Assembly (NCBI RefSeq): GCF_012927165.1
Contig: NZ_JABBGA010000014.1
Location: 62,001 to 126,000 of the forward strand
Source of the DNA: Zoogloea dura
GTDB lineage: Bacteria; Pseudomonadota; Gammaproteobacteria; Burkholderiales; Rhodocyclaceae
Length of the DNA: 64,000 nucleotides
Direction of reading: 5' to 3'
Notes under the pieces: model-generated
The model's database searches: none
Told to the model about the DNA's origin: nothing
Seen by the model: only the letters and a program-made list of their open reading frames with translations
Shown here: positions 12,927-21,709 of the stretch, in pieces
Position numbering within the stretch: the first letter of the stretch is position 1
How the letters are laid out: each line of letters begins with the position of its first letter
Position numbers and translations under genes: made by a program

Positions 12927-14387
12927 ATGCGTCTCATCGAGAATTTCATCGGCGGCGAATACACCGCCGGGCAGGGCGGCAAGACCTTCGAGAAACGCTC
13001 CCCCGTGGATAACCGGGTGATCGCCCGGATCACCGAGGCCGGCCAGGCCGACGTGGATGCGGCGGTGCGCGCCGCGCGGGCGGCGCTGGAGGGCGAGTGG
13101 GGCGGGCTGACGCTGGAGCAGCGGGTGGACCTGCTGTACGGCGTGGCCGACGAGATCACCCGCCGCTTCGAGGACTTCGTGGCGGCCGAGATGGCCGACA
13201 CCGGCCAGCCTTCCCACGTCATGCGACATGTCTTCATCCCCCGCGGTGCGGCCAATTTCAAGGTCTTTGCCGACGTGGTCAAGAACGTGCCGACGGAGGC
13301 CTTCCAGATGGCCACGCCGGACGGCCGCGGCGCCCTCAACTACGGCATCCGCGTGCCCAAGGGCGTGATCGGCGTGATCAGCCCGTGGAACGCCCCCTTC
13401 CTGCTGATGACCTGGAAGGTCGGCCCGGCTCTGGCCTGTGGCAACACGGTGGTGGTGAAGCCCTCCGAGGAGTCGCCCCACACGGCGGCGCTGCTCGGCG
13501 AGGTGATGAACAGCGTGGGCATTCCCAAGGGTGTGTACAACGTGGTGCAGGGCTTCGGGCCGGATTCGGCCGGCGAATTCCTGACCCGCCATCCGGGTGT
13601 GGATGCGATCACCTTCACCGGCGAGACCCGCACCGGCGCGGCGATCATGAAGGCCGCCTCCGACGGCATGCGCGACGTGTCCTTCGAGCTGGGCGGCAAG
13701 AACGCCGGCATCGTCTTTGCTGACGCCGATTTTGACGCGGCGGTGGATGGCATCTTCCGCTCGGCCTTCCTCAACACCGGGCAGGTCTGTCTGGGCACCG
13801 AGCGGGTCTATGTGGAGCGGCCGATCTTCGAGCGCTTCGTGGCGGCCCTCAAGACCCGCGCCGAGGCCGTCAAGTACGGCCGCCCGGAGGATCACGCGGC
13901 CAACTACGGCCCGCTGATCAGCCAGGAGCACAAGCAGAAGGTCATGTCCTACTACCGCAAGGCGGTGGAGGAAGGGGCCACCGTGGTGACCGGCGGCGGC
14001 GAACCGGCGATGCCCGCCGAGCTGGCCGAAGGCGCCTGGGTGCAACCGACCATCTGGACCGGCCTGCCCGAGACGGCCTCCGTGGTGCGCGAGGAGATCT
14101 TCGGCCCGTGCTGCCACATCCGCCCCTTCGACAGCGAGGACGAGGTGGTGAAGCTGGCCAATGCCACCGACTACGGCCTGTCCACCACCGTCTGGACCAC
14201 CAACCTGGCCCGCGCCCACCGCGTCGCCGCCCGGGTCGAGGTGGGCATCACCTGGATCAACAGCTGGTTCCTGCGCGACCTGCGCACGGCCTTCGGTGGC
14301 TCCAAGCAGTCGGGTATCGGCCGCGAAGGGGGCGTGCATTCCCTCGAGTTCTACACCGAGACCCGCAACATCTGCGTGAAGCTGTGA
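12927..14387 (+). CDS. dmpC: 2-hydroxymuconic semialdehyde dehydrogenase
   Basis: 486 aa, NAD-dependent aldehyde dehydrogenase oxidising 2-hydroxymuconic semialdehyde to 4-oxalocrotonate in the catechol meta pathway. The general-base Glu is in FELGGKNAG, the nucleophilic Cys in NTGQVCLGTER, and the cofactor-binding stretch is VISPWNAPFL. Its identity as the DmpC/XylG type is supported by the following genes, which encode the next steps in order. It is the first gene of the operon; the expected extradiol dioxygenase (dmpB) upstream is absent. Confidence 0.85.
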   Translation: MRLIENFIGGEYTAGQGGKTFEKRSPVDNRVIARITEAGQADVDAAVRAARAALEGEWGGLTLEQRVDLLYGVADEITRRFEDFVAAEMADTGQPSHVMRHVFIPRGAANFKVFADVVKNVPTEAFQMATPDGRGALNYGIRVPKGVIGVISPWNAPFLLMTWKVGPALACGNTVVVKPSEESPHTAALLGEVMNSVGIPKGVYNVVQGFGPDSAGEFLTRHPGVDAITFTGETRTGAAIMKAASDGMRDVSFELGGKNAGIVFADADFDAAVDGIFRSAFLNTGQVCLGTERVYVERPIFERFVAALKTRAEAVKYGRPEDHAANYGPLISQEHKQKVMSYYRKAVEEGATVVTGGGEPAMPAELAEGAWVQPTIWTGLPETASVVREEIFGPCCHIRPFDSEDEVVKLANATDYGLSTTVWTTNLARAHRVAARVEVGITWINSWFLRDLRTAFGGSKQSGIGREGGVHSLEFYTETRNICVKL

Positions 14388-14391
14388 ATAA

Positions 14392-14500
14392 ACCTGCTGC
14401 GCGTCCCGATCCTGCGACTCCGGTGCTCGCGGTACTCCAGTACCGCTGCGCGCCTCATCGCAGCCTCGGGCCTGCTCGCGACGGTTTCTTCACCGCTTCA
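14392..14500. repeat. Palindromic intergenic repeat element between dmpC and dmpE
   Basis: A GC-rich block between dmpC and dmpE. It contains the near-perfect hairpin GCGGTACTCCAGTACCGC (14429-14446) flanked by GCTGCGCG-type sequence on both sides. The style (TGCTCGCGGTACTCCAGTACCGC) is that of extragenic palindromes scattered in betaproteobacterial genomes. A shorter, degenerate relative with GAAGGTACTCCAGTG lies just before the tmoF start at 35235. It may affect read-through or stability of the operon mRNA. Confidence 0.5.
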
Positions 14501-14538
14501 GCCTCTTATCAATGAACCCAAGATCAATCAGGGCAATC

Positions 14539-15336
14539 ATGAACGAAGACAAGATCCAGCATTACGGCGACGCGCTGTATGACGCGTGGCGGGAGCGTCG
14601 CACGATTGCGCCGCTGCTTGAACAGGAGCCGGACATCACCCTGGCCGATGCCTACCGCATCCAGCTGCGCTACATCGAGCGCCGCGTGGCAGCCGGCGAA
14701 AGCATCGTTGGCAAGAAGATCGGCGTCACCAGCAAGCCGGTGCAGGACTTCCTGGGCGTGTTCCAGCCGGACTTCGGCCAGCTCACCTCGGGCATGGTCT
14801 ACCAGGAGGGCGACACCATCGACCTGGGCAGCCTGATCCAGCCCAAGGCCGAGGCCGAGCTGGCCTTCGTGCTCAAGGAGGATCTGCAGGGGCCGGGCGT
14901 CACCGCGATGGACGTGATCCGCGCCACCGACTACGTGCTGCCGTGCTTCGAGATCGTCGACTCACGCATCACCGACTGGAAGATCAAGATCCAGGACACC
15001 GTGGCCGACAACGCCTCCTGCGGTGTGTACGTGCTGGGCAAGACCAAGGGCGACCCGCGCAAGCTGGACATCACCCTGGCCGGCATGGTGCTGGAGAAGA
15101 ACGGCGAGATCTTCTCCACCGGCGTCGGTGCCGCGGTGCAGGGGTCGCCTGCCAACGCGGTGGCCTGGCTGGCCAATACCCTGGGCGAGCTGGGGATTCC
15201 CTTCAAAGCCGGCGAGGTGATCCTGTCCGGCTCCCAATCGGCCCTGGTGCCGGTCGTCGATGGTGATGAACTGGTATGTACCGTGGGCGGCCTCGGCAGC
15301 TGCCGGGTGAAGTTCGCCGGAAGGAGCGCAGCATGA
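14539..15336 (+). CDS. dmpE: 2-oxopent-4-enoate hydratase
   Basis: 265 aa, hydratase/decarboxylase family of the fumarylacetoacetate hydrolase-like fold. It adds water to 2-hydroxypenta-2,4-dienoate to give 4-hydroxy-2-oxovalerate. Family features are visible: GKKIGVTSKPVQ near residue 60, the metal-site region PKAEAELAFVL near 105, and VLPCFEIVDSRI. The ATG at 14539 is preferred over 14512 because it follows an AGGGCAATC spacing. The stop overlaps the next start (ATGA), the usual coupling of the hydratase with the decarboxylase, which form a complex in characterised systems. Confidence 0.9.
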   Translation: MNEDKIQHYGDALYDAWRERRTIAPLLEQEPDITLADAYRIQLRYIERRVAAGESIVGKKIGVTSKPVQDFLGVFQPDFGQLTSGMVYQEGDTIDLGSLIQPKAEAELAFVLKEDLQGPGVTAMDVIRATDYVLPCFEIVDSRITDWKIKIQDTVADNASCGVYVLGKTKGDPRKLDITLAGMVLEKNGEIFSTGVGAAVQGSPANAVAWLANTLGELGIPFKAGEVILSGSQSALVPVVDGDELVCTVGGLGSCRVKFAGRSAA

Positions 15337-16148
15337 GCATGGACCAGACTCTTACTCTTACGCTGTCCCGTGAAGACATCGTCCGTCTCTGCGAGCGGGT
15401 CGAAGGGGCCCAGACCCGGGCCTACGCCATCCCCAAGCTCACCGACGAATATCCGGCCATGACCATCGCCGACGGCTACGCCGTGCAGCTGGAGCTGCGC
15501 CGCCGCTTCCTCGCCGCCGGTCACAAGCAGGTCGGCTGGAAGGCCGGGCTGACGTCGCGGGCCAAGATGAAGCAGATGGGCGTCGATGTGCCGTCCATCG
15601 GCTTCCTCACCGACCGCATGGCGCGGCCCGAGAACTCGGCCATCTCCACCCACGACCTGGTGCATCCGCGGGTCGAGTGCGAAGTGGCCTTCGTCACCCG
15701 CAAGGATCTGCAGGGCCCAGGCTGCACCCGCCAGGACGTGCTGGATGCCACCGACTACGTGCTGCCGGCGGTCGAGATCATCGATTCGCGCTTCTCCGGC
15801 TTCAAGTTCGACCTGCCCAGCGTGGTGGCCGACAACGGCTCGTCGGCGCGCTTCGTCGGCGGCGGACGGCCGCGCTACGTGGAAGACCTGGACCTGCCGA
15901 CGCTGGGGGTGGTGATGGAGAAGAACGGCGAGACCGTCGCCGGTGCCGCCGCCGCCGCCGTACTGGGTCACCCGGCCGAGGCCATCGCGATGCTGGTGAA
16001 CATCCTCGCCGAGCTGGGCGAGGGCCTGCCCGCCGGCAGTTTCGTGATGAGCGGCGGCATCACCGAAGCCGTGCCGGTCAAGGCCGGTGACAGCGTGATC
16101 GCCCGCTTCCAGGAGCTGGGCAGCGTGTCCATGCGCTTCGTCGAATGA
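15333..16148 (+). CDS. dmpH: 4-oxalocrotonate decarboxylase
   Basis: 271 aa, same fold family as the preceding hydratase, with KQVGWKAGLTSRAKM, HPRVECEVAFVT and the metal-site Glu residues in the expected places. It decarboxylates the keto form of 4-oxalocrotonate to 2-oxopent-4-enoate, Mg-dependent, and in known systems is physically associated with the hydratase. The ribosome-binding site AAGGAGCGCAGC lies inside the end of dmpE, and the start overlaps its stop by four bases. Confidence 0.9.
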   Translation: MSMDQTLTLTLSREDIVRLCERVEGAQTRAYAIPKLTDEYPAMTIADGYAVQLELRRRFLAAGHKQVGWKAGLTSRAKMKQMGVDVPSIGFLTDRMARPENSAISTHDLVHPRVECEVAFVTRKDLQGPGCTRQDVLDATDYVLPAVEIIDSRFSGFKFDLPSVVADNGSSARFVGGGRPRYVEDLDLPTLGVVMEKNGETVAGAAAAAVLGHPAEAIAMLVNILAELGEGLPAGSFVMSGGITEAVPVKAGDSVIARFQELGSVSMRFVE

Positions 16149-16172
16149 TCCCAACCCCCGTGGAGAGACCCC

Positions 16173-16388
16173 ATGCCGATTATTGAAATGCACATGATGG
16201 TGGGCCGCACCACCGAACAGAAGCACAAGGTGGCGGCGGCGGTGACCGAAGCCGTGGCCCGCAGTCTCGAATGCAGCGCCGACACGGTACGCATCCTCAT
16301 CACCGAACACGCCACCGACGGCTTCTACGTCGCCGGCCAGACCATGGCCCAGCGCGCCGCCGCCCGGGCCCAGGAGAAGACAGCATGA
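16173..16388 (+). CDS. dmpI: 4-oxalocrotonate tautomerase
   Basis: 71 aa, the short-chain 4-OT type. The catalytic Pro follows the initiator Met (MPIIEMHMM), and the rest has the expected size for a hexameric tautomerase, including the Arg-containing segment VRILITE. It converts the enol to the keto form of 4-oxalocrotonate. It lies 24 bases after dmpH, with a ribosome-binding site GGAGAGACCCC, and overlaps dmpF by four bases. Confidence 0.93.
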   Translation: MPIIEMHMMVGRTTEQKHKVAAAVTEAVARSLECSADTVRILITEHATDGFYVAGQTMAQRAAARAQEKTA

Positions 16389-17374
16389 AGAAGATCCGTT
16401 GCGCCCTGATCGGCTCGGGCAACATCGGCACCGACCTGATCTACAAGATCCAGCGCAGCCCGGTGCTCGAGCCGGTGTGGATGGTGGGTATCGACCCCGC
16501 CTCCGAAGGCCTCGCCCGGGCCCGCGAGATGGGCCTCAAGACCACCGCCGACGGAGTCGATGGCCTGCTGCCGCACGTGCTCGCCGACAACATCCAGATC
16601 GCCTTCGACGCCACCAGCGCCTATGTGCATGCGGAGAACAGCCGCAAGCTCAACGAGCTGGGGGTGATGATGATCGACCTGACCCCGGCCGCCATCGGGC
16701 CCCTCTGCGTGCCGCCGGTGAACCTGCGCCAGCATGCCGATCAGCTGTCGTCGGGCCGCTCCCAAGACAGCTCGGCCCCCTCGGGGGGCAGCGAACGCAG
16801 TGAGCGTGGGGGCCTTGGCTCTCAGATGAACGTCAACATGATCTCCTGCGCCGGCCAGGCGACCATCCCCATCGTCAGCGCCGTGTCGAGCATCCAGAGC
16901 GTGGCCTACGCCGAAATCGTCGCCAGCCTGGCCTCCAAGTCGGTCGGCCCGGGCACCCGCGCCAATCTGGACGAATTCACCTACACCACCTCCGGCGCCA
17001 TCGAGAAGGTGGGCGGTGCGCGCAAGGGCAAGGCCCTGGCCATCATCAACCCGGCCGAGCCGCCGATGATCATGCGCAATACGATCTCCTGCCTCACCGA
17101 CGACGCGCCCGACCAGGCCCGCATCACCGCGTCCATCCTGCAGATGATCAAGGAGGTGCAGAAGTACGTGCCCGGCTACCGCCTGGTCAACGGGCCCATC
17201 TACGAGGCCAACAAGGTGCAGGTCTTCATGGAGGTGGCGGGGCTGGGCGACTACCTGCCCAAGTACGCCGGCAACCTCGACATCATGACCGCCGCCGCCA
17301 CCCGCACCGCCGAGATGTTCGCCGAGGAGATCCTCGCCGGCCGCATCACGCTGCGCGCGGTGGAGCCGGCGTAG
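16385..17374 (+). CDS. dmpF: Acetaldehyde dehydrogenase (acylating), with internal insertion
   Basis: 329 aa. It oxidises acetaldehyde to acetyl-CoA with NAD and CoA and channels with DmpG. The nucleotide-binding GSGNIGTDL is at the N-terminus and the catalytic Cys lies in [12 protein letters not shown]. Compared with the DmpF family, 27 extra residues rich in Ser, Gly and Arg sit between ADQL and MNVNM-type sequence, just before the catalytic loop; they are encoded by a palindromic repeat-like 81-bp segment (16748-16828). The reading frame and all other family blocks are intact. Whether the enzyme is active with this insert cannot be told from sequence. Confidence 0.9.
   Translation: MKKIRCALIGSGNIGTDLIYKIQRSPVLEPVWMVGIDPASEGLARAREMGLKTTADGVDGLLPHVLADNIQIAFDATSAYVHAENSRKLNELGVMMIDLTPAAIGPLCVPPVNLRQHADQLSSGRSQDSSAPSGGSERSERGGLGSQMNVNMISCAGQATIPIVSAVSSIQSVAYAEIVASLASKSVGPGTRANLDEFTYTTSGAIEKVGGARKGKALAIINPAEPPMIMRNTISCLTDDAPDQARITASILQMIKEVQKYVPGYRLVNGPIYEANKVQVFMEVAGLGDYLPKYAGNLDIMTAAATRTAEMFAEEILAGRITLRAVEPA
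16748..16828 (+). repeat. In-frame 81-bp palindromic repeat insertion in dmpF
   Basis: This segment of exactly 27 codons is absent from the DmpF family pattern. It contains a GGCCCCCTCGGGGGGC hairpin (about 16774-16789), followed by AGCGAACGCAGTGAGCGTG and GGGGGCC, so the arms can also pair outside the hairpin. The GGGGGGCAGCGAACGCAGTG style is that of abundant short extragenic palindromes I associate with betaproteobacterial genomes. It therefore looks like a repeat that entered a coding region in a length divisible by three. Confidence 0.65.
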
Positions 17375-17410
17375 CCGAAGCCGCCCCAACACAAGAAAAC
17401 GGAGAAACCC

Positions 17411-18454
17411 ATGGATCTCAAAGGCAAGAAAGTCATCCTGCACGACATGTGCCTGCGTGACGGCATGCACGCCAAGCGTGAGCAGATCAGCATCGACCAG
17501 ATGGTCAAGGTGGCCACGGCCCTCGACGAGGCGGGCGTGCCCTATGTGCAGGTGACCCACGGCGCCGGCCTGGGCGGCAACTCCCTGCAGCATGGTTTCG
17601 CACCGCACAGCAACGAGGATTACATCTCCACGGTGGCCGCCAGGATGAAGCAGGCCAAGGTCTCGGTGCTGCTCATCCCCGGCCTTGGCACCATGCGCGA
17701 GCTGCAGTCCGCCTACGACTGCGGCGCCCGCAGCGTGCATGTGGCGACCCACTGCACCGAGGCCGACACCTCGCCCCAGCACATTGCCTTCGCCCGCAAG
17801 CTGGGCATGGACACCACCGGCTTCCTGATGATGGCCCATCTCAACGACCCCGCTGGCGTGGCCCAGCAGGGCAAGCTGATGGAGAGCTATGGCGCCCAGA
17901 CCGTGTACGTGACCGACTCGGCCGGCTACATGCTGCCCGGCGACGTGATCGCCCGCATCCAGGCCTTGCGCGACGTGCTCAGGCCGGAGACCGAGATCGG
18001 CTTCCACGGCCATCACAACCTGGGCATGGGCATCGCCAACTCGATCGCCGCCATCGAAGCCGGGGCCACCCGTATCGACGGATCGGTGGGCGGCCTGGGG
18101 GCCGGGGCTGGCAATACGCCGCTGGAGGTCTTCGCTGCGGTCTGCGAGCGCATGGGCATCGACACCGGGGTGGATCTCTTCAAGCTGATGGACATGGCCG
18201 AGGAGATCATCGTGCCGATGATGGAGCACGTGGTGCGGGTGGACCGCGAGTCCCTGACCCTCGGTTTCGCCGGCGTGTATTCCACCTTCCTCCTGCATTC
18301 AAAGCGCGCTGCCGAACGCTTTGGCGTGCCGGCCCGGGATATCCTCGTGGAACTGGGCCGCAAGAAGATGATCGGTGGCCAGGAAGACATGATCATGGAC
18401 ACCGCCATGACCATGGCCCGGGAGCGCGGCCTGCTGCAGCACGTGGCAGCCTGA
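17411..18454 (+). CDS. dmpG: 4-hydroxy-2-oxovalerate aldolase
   Basis: 347 aa, DRE-TIM metallolyase. It cleaves 4-hydroxy-2-oxovalerate to pyruvate and acetaldehyde and passes the latter to DmpF. The N-terminal metal and substrate motif [13 protein letters not shown] is clear, as is [10 protein letters not shown], whose His residues complete the Mn site, and [11 protein letters not shown] near the C-terminal half. Length is normal. The ribosome-binding site GGAGAAACCC precedes the ATG. This is the last canonical step of the pathway; two non-canonical genes follow. Confidence 0.93.
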   Translation: MDLKGKKVILHDMCLRDGMHAKREQISIDQMVKVATALDEAGVPYVQVTHGAGLGGNSLQHGFAPHSNEDYISTVAARMKQAKVSVLLIPGLGTMRELQSAYDCGARSVHVATHCTEADTSPQHIAFARKLGMDTTGFLMMAHLNDPAGVAQQGKLMESYGAQTVYVTDSAGYMLPGDVIARIQALRDVLRPETEIGFHGHHNLGMGIANSIAAIEAGATRIDGSVGGLGAGAGNTPLEVFAAVCERMGIDTGVDLFKLMDMAEEIIVPMMEHVVRVDRESLTLGFAGVYSTFLLHSKRAAERFGVPARDILVELGRKKMIGGQEDMIMDTAMTMARERGLLQHVAA

Positions 18455-18493
18455 GCGCCAGGGGCAGGGCGGTACATATAACAAGGAGACAGC

Positions 18494-19249
18494 ATGCAGG
18501 AACGTGAAGAGCTGGCCGTGGTGGTGGGTGCCACCGGGGCCTTCGGCAATGCCATGGTCGATCGCCTGGCCGCGGCCGGCCTCGGTGTGGTGGCGGTGGC
18601 GCGCAGCACCGAGGCGCTGGCCGCCCTGCGCGAGCGGGTCCCGGGCCTGATCGCCTGTGCCGCGGACATCTCCTCGGATTCGGCCATCGAGGCCATCTCC
18701 GGGGTGGTGGACCGGCCGGTGCGGATGGTGGTGCACGGGCCCGGTGTGGGTGTCGCGGGGGGCATCCTGACGGCGCCGACGGCGACCATGGTGGATGCGG
18801 TGAACATCAAGGTGGGTGGCCTGTTGCGCCTGTGCCGGGCGGTGGATGGCCTGCTCTCGGCGGGCTCGCGCATCGTCGCCATCGGCGGCCACTATGGCTT
18901 CGAGCCGACTGCCTACGCGGCGTCGGCGGGCGTCGCCAATGCGGCCCTGGTGAACGTGGTGCGCCAGCTCAGCCTGGCCTACGGCCCCCGCGGCGTGACC
19001 GCCCACCTGATCGCCCCAGGCCCCGCCGACACCGAGCGCCTGCACCGGGTGGCCGCCGACCGTGCCGCCCAGCGCGGCATCACGGTGGAGGACGTGCTGG
19101 GCGAGATGCTGGCCGAGTCCTCCATCGGCCGCTTCACCACCCCCGAGCAGGTGGCCTGGGCCGTGTCGGTGCTGCTGGCCCCCGAGGCGGATGCCATGAC
19201 CGGCTCCAGCCTGATGCTCGATTCCGGCCGCCGTCGCGGCCTGCCCTGA
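18494..19249 (+). CDS. Short-chain dehydrogenase/reductase with atypical active site
   Basis: 251 aa, classical-length SDR. The nucleotide motif is present (VVGATGAFGNAM), and so is a Tyr at the expected place (PTAYAASAGVANAA), but the residue four positions later, normally Lys, is Ala, and the upstream catalytic Ser position reads IGGHYGF. It is therefore SDR-fold but may lack normal oxidoreductase chemistry. It starts 40 bases after dmpG with AAGGAGACAGC as ribosome-binding site and is followed within 15 bases by the tautomerase, so it is part of the operon. Substrate unknown. Confidence 0.8.
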   Translation: MQEREELAVVVGATGAFGNAMVDRLAAAGLGVVAVARSTEALAALRERVPGLIACAADISSDSAIEAISGVVDRPVRMVVHGPGVGVAGGILTAPTATMVDAVNIKVGGLLRLCRAVDGLLSAGSRIVAIGGHYGFEPTAYAASAGVANAALVNVVRQLSLAYGPRGVTAHLIAPGPADTERLHRVAADRAAQRGITVEDVLGEMLAESSIGRFTTPEQVAWAVSVLLAPEADAMTGSSLMLDSGRRRGLP

Positions 19250-19263
19250 CCGGAGATACCACC

Positions 19264-19689
19264 ATGCCCATCGTCAATTTCCACCTGGTTGAAGGCCTGA
19301 GCACGCCGGAGCAGGACGAAGCCCTGCTCATCGGCGCCTGCAAGCTCTACGCAGAAGTGCTCAAGGCCCCCACCGACCGTATCCGGGCCTTCATCACACC
19401 CCACCGGCCCGGCCAGTTTGCCGTGGGGGGCGAGCTGGTGTCCCGCAACGGCCTGCATGCGCCCTGGTTCGACTGCATCGTGCTCGACGGACGCTCCCTC
19501 GAGGACCGCCACCGCCTGCTGGCCGGTTTCACCGACCTGCTGGTGGACTGCCTGGGCGTGCAGCGGGCGCTGGTCCGCGGCTGCTGCCGGCGCGTGCCGC
19601 CCGAGGACTGGGCTATCGCCGGCGTGCCTGCCAGCGATGTGCGCAGGGACGAGATCGAAGCCCGCGCCCGCGCCGCCGCCGCCGACTGA
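19264..19689 (+). CDS. Tautomerase-superfamily protein, 141-aa class
   Basis: 141 aa. It starts MPIVNFHLVEG, so a Pro follows the initiator Met as in the 4-OT superfamily, and its length is that of two fused beta-alpha-beta units, like the cis-CaaD or MSAD subgroups. Arg residues are abundant (DRIRAFITPHRPG, CCRRVPPEDW), but I cannot map the cis-CaaD catalytic set on it. It is the last gene of the meta operon, before a strong terminator. A role in isomerising an unusual ring-fission product, perhaps with the preceding SDR, is a guess. Confidence 0.75.
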   Translation: MPIVNFHLVEGLSTPEQDEALLIGACKLYAEVLKAPTDRIRAFITPHRPGQFAVGGELVSRNGLHAPWFDCIVLDGRSLEDRHRLLAGFTDLLVDCLGVQRALVRGCCRRVPPEDWAIAGVPASDVRRDEIEARARAAAAD

Positions 19690-19773
19690 AGCCGGCGCCA
19701 GCCGCTGCATCCGACGTTTACTCCCTCGACCGACAACCCTCCCTCTCCTCTCCGGATGGTCGGTCGTATCTTG

Positions 19774-19813
19774 GCCCCTTCGCTACGGCGGCGTCGCGAA
19801 GGGGCATTTTTTT
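19774..19813 (+). terminator. Rho-independent terminator of the meta-cleavage operon
   Basis: A perfect 10-bp stem, GCCCCTTCGC (19774-19783) and GCGAAGGGGC (19796-19805), with a 12-base loop is followed by ATTTTTTT. It lies 85 bases after the tautomerase gene and separates the meta operon from the flavoprotein gene. Confidence 0.9.
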
Positions 19814-19862
19814 GAACGAGCAACACAGCCTGTCTGCGCTCCCGTTCTCCCGGAGTCATCAC

Positions 19863-20588
19863 ATGAATGTACTGATCGTCTTTGCCCACAACGAGCCGCG
19901 CTCCTTCAACGCAGCCATGAAGGATCTGTCGGTGAACACCCTGGAGGCGGCGGGTCACGCGGTGCAGGTGTCCGACCTGTACGCGATGGGCTTCAATCCG
20001 GTGGCCAGCGCCGCCGATTTCAGCGAACGGGCCAACCCCGATTACCTGGTGTATGCCCTTGAGCAACGCCACGCCTACGGCAAGGGTGCCCTGGCGCCGG
20101 ACATCGCGGCCGAGGTGGACAAGGTGAAATGGGCCGACCTGATCATCTTCAACTTCCCGATCTATTGGTACGGCATGCCCGCCATCATGAAGGGCTGGAT
20201 CGACCGGGTCTTCATTTCGGGCCTGTGCTACGGCGGCCGGCGCATCTACGACCGCGGCGGGCTGAAGGGCAAGTCGGCGCTGCTGGCCATCTCCCTTGGC
20301 GGCCAGGCGCACATGTTCGGCCCCGGCGCGGTGCATGGCGAACTGGAGGTGATGCTGCAGCCCATCCTGCGCGGCATGCTGGCCTACGTGGGCCTGCGCG
20401 TGCTGCCGCCCTATGTGGCCTACCACGTGCCCTACCTGGAGGAGGCCGAGCGGCGCAGCATCCTCGAGGGTTATGGCCTTCACCTGCAGGGCCTGGATCA
20501 GCTGGAGGCGCTGCGCTTTCCGTCACTGGACGATTTCGACGAAACCCTCAGGCCCTGCGTCAATGCAGCATCCACAGCAGCGCGCTGA
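19863..20588 (+). CDS. NAD(P)H dehydrogenase (quinone), flavodoxin-2 fold
   Basis: 241 aa, NQO1/KefF/MdaB-like flavoprotein. The FMN/FAD-binding N-terminus is MNVLIVFAHNEPRSFNAAM, and the family block LIIFNFPIYWYGMPAIMKG is at residues about 98-116, followed by DRVFISGLCYGG. It would reduce quinones by two electrons in the cytosol; next to aromatic catabolism this would detoxify catechol-derived quinones. Its 3' end overlaps the convergent AEC transporter gene by 29 bases. Confidence 0.85.
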   Translation: MNVLIVFAHNEPRSFNAAMKDLSVNTLEAAGHAVQVSDLYAMGFNPVASAADFSERANPDYLVYALEQRHAYGKGALAPDIAAEVDKVKWADLIIFNFPIYWYGMPAIMKGWIDRVFISGLCYGGRRIYDRGGLKGKSALLAISLGGQAHMFGPGAVHGELEVMLQPILRGMLAYVGLRVLPPYVAYHVPYLEEAERRSILEGYGLHLQGLDQLEALRFPSLDDFDETLRPCVNAASTAAR

Positions 20589-21489
20589 TGGTGAAGAAAG
20601 ACAGGGTAGTGGCGCCCACCAGGGCCGCGGCGCTGACCCCTTCCTGGCCGAATTTCTGGCTCAGCAGCGGATAGACGCTGAACATCGGCATCGCCGCATT
20701 GAGGATGGCGGCGGTGGCGACGTGGGGATCCGCCGCGGGCAGGGCCAGCAGCACCAGGAACATGCACAGGGGGTGGAGCAGCAGCTTGCCGGCCACGATG
20801 AAACTGATATCGCCCAGCATGCCGCGCATGCTGAGCCCGGCCAGGGTGCCGCCGATGCAGAACAGGGCCACCGGCGCCGAGGCGGCGGCGAGCATGTCCA
20901 GCATCTTGCCGACAGGCAGGGGCAGGGGGATGCCGGTCGCCGACCACGCTGCGCCGCCGGCGATGGCCAGCACGAAGGGATTGCGCGACAGGCGGCGGAG
21001 GGCTTCGCGCAGCACATGGGTCCAGTGCCCGCCGTTGCTGCCGGCGGCTTCGGCGATGGTCAGGGTGAGGGGCATCATCACCATCGATTCGACCAGCGCG
21101 AACACCGCCAGGGCACCGGCGGCTGACGGGCCGAAGAGCTGCAGGGCGATGGGGTAGCCGATGAAGGCGCTGTTGGAGGTGGCCATGCCCAGCGCCTGGA
21201 CGGCCCCGACCTGCAGGCTGCGGCCGCGCAGCAGGCAACTGGCCGCCAGGCCCAGGCCTGCGGCGAGCAGGGAGCCGAGCACATACACCGGCATCAGGTG
21301 GCCGCCCACCACGTCGGCCAGGCTGCGCTCGCTCATCGACCTGAAGAACAGGGCGGGCAGGGCCACGTGGATCACGAAGACGCCGAGGGGACGCATCTCC
21401 GCCCGGCTGAGCAGGCCATGGCGAACGACGGCGAAGCCGATCGCGATGAGCATGAAGATGGGGCCGGTGATGCTCAGGATGGTCAGCAA
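20560..21489 (-). CDS. AEC (auxin efflux carrier) family permease
   Basis: 309 aa, ten or so hydrophobic segments across the full length, with the AEC-type halves (N-terminal ITGPIFMLIAIGFAVVRHG, C-terminal AAILNAAMPMFSVYPLL). Members move organic anions such as malonate, malate or aromatic acids across the inner membrane. The substrate cannot be told. It converges on and overlaps the flavoprotein gene, so the pair may interfere transcriptionally. Confidence 0.85.
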   Translation of the reverse strand: MLTILSITGPIFMLIAIGFAVVRHGLLSRAEMRPLGVFVIHVALPALFFRSMSERSLADVVGGHLMPVYVLGSLLAAGLGLAASCLLRGRSLQVGAVQALGMATSNSAFIGYPIALQLFGPSAAGALAVFALVESMVMMPLTLTIAEAAGSNGGHWTHVLREALRRLSRNPFVLAIAGGAAWSATGIPLPLPVGKMLDMLAAASAPVALFCIGGTLAGLSMRGMLGDISFIVAGKLLLHPLCMFLVLLALPAADPHVATAAILNAAMPMFSVYPLLSQKFGQEGVSAAALVGATTLSFFTISALLWMLH

Positions 21490-21709
21490 GGGGGGCTCGA
21501 CGATAAGGGGAGGGCGGGGATTCTAGCGATGCAGCCCGCCGGGATAAACGGCTGGAGGGCGCTTCACTGTTTCATGCACGCAGATAGTCGCGGGTCCGGG
21601 GCGTCATCCGTGTATGCCGAAGCTCCGATGGGGGCGGGAGTGGTAGCATTGCGGCGCGATTGTTAAATTTTGATATCTATCCACATTAGCTTGAGGAGGG
21701 CGCAGATCC

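Noticed and set aside
16325-18298. 657-codon minus-strand open frame across dmpF and dmpG
   Set aside because: Antisense to two conserved enzymes; rich in His, Gly and Val without domains.
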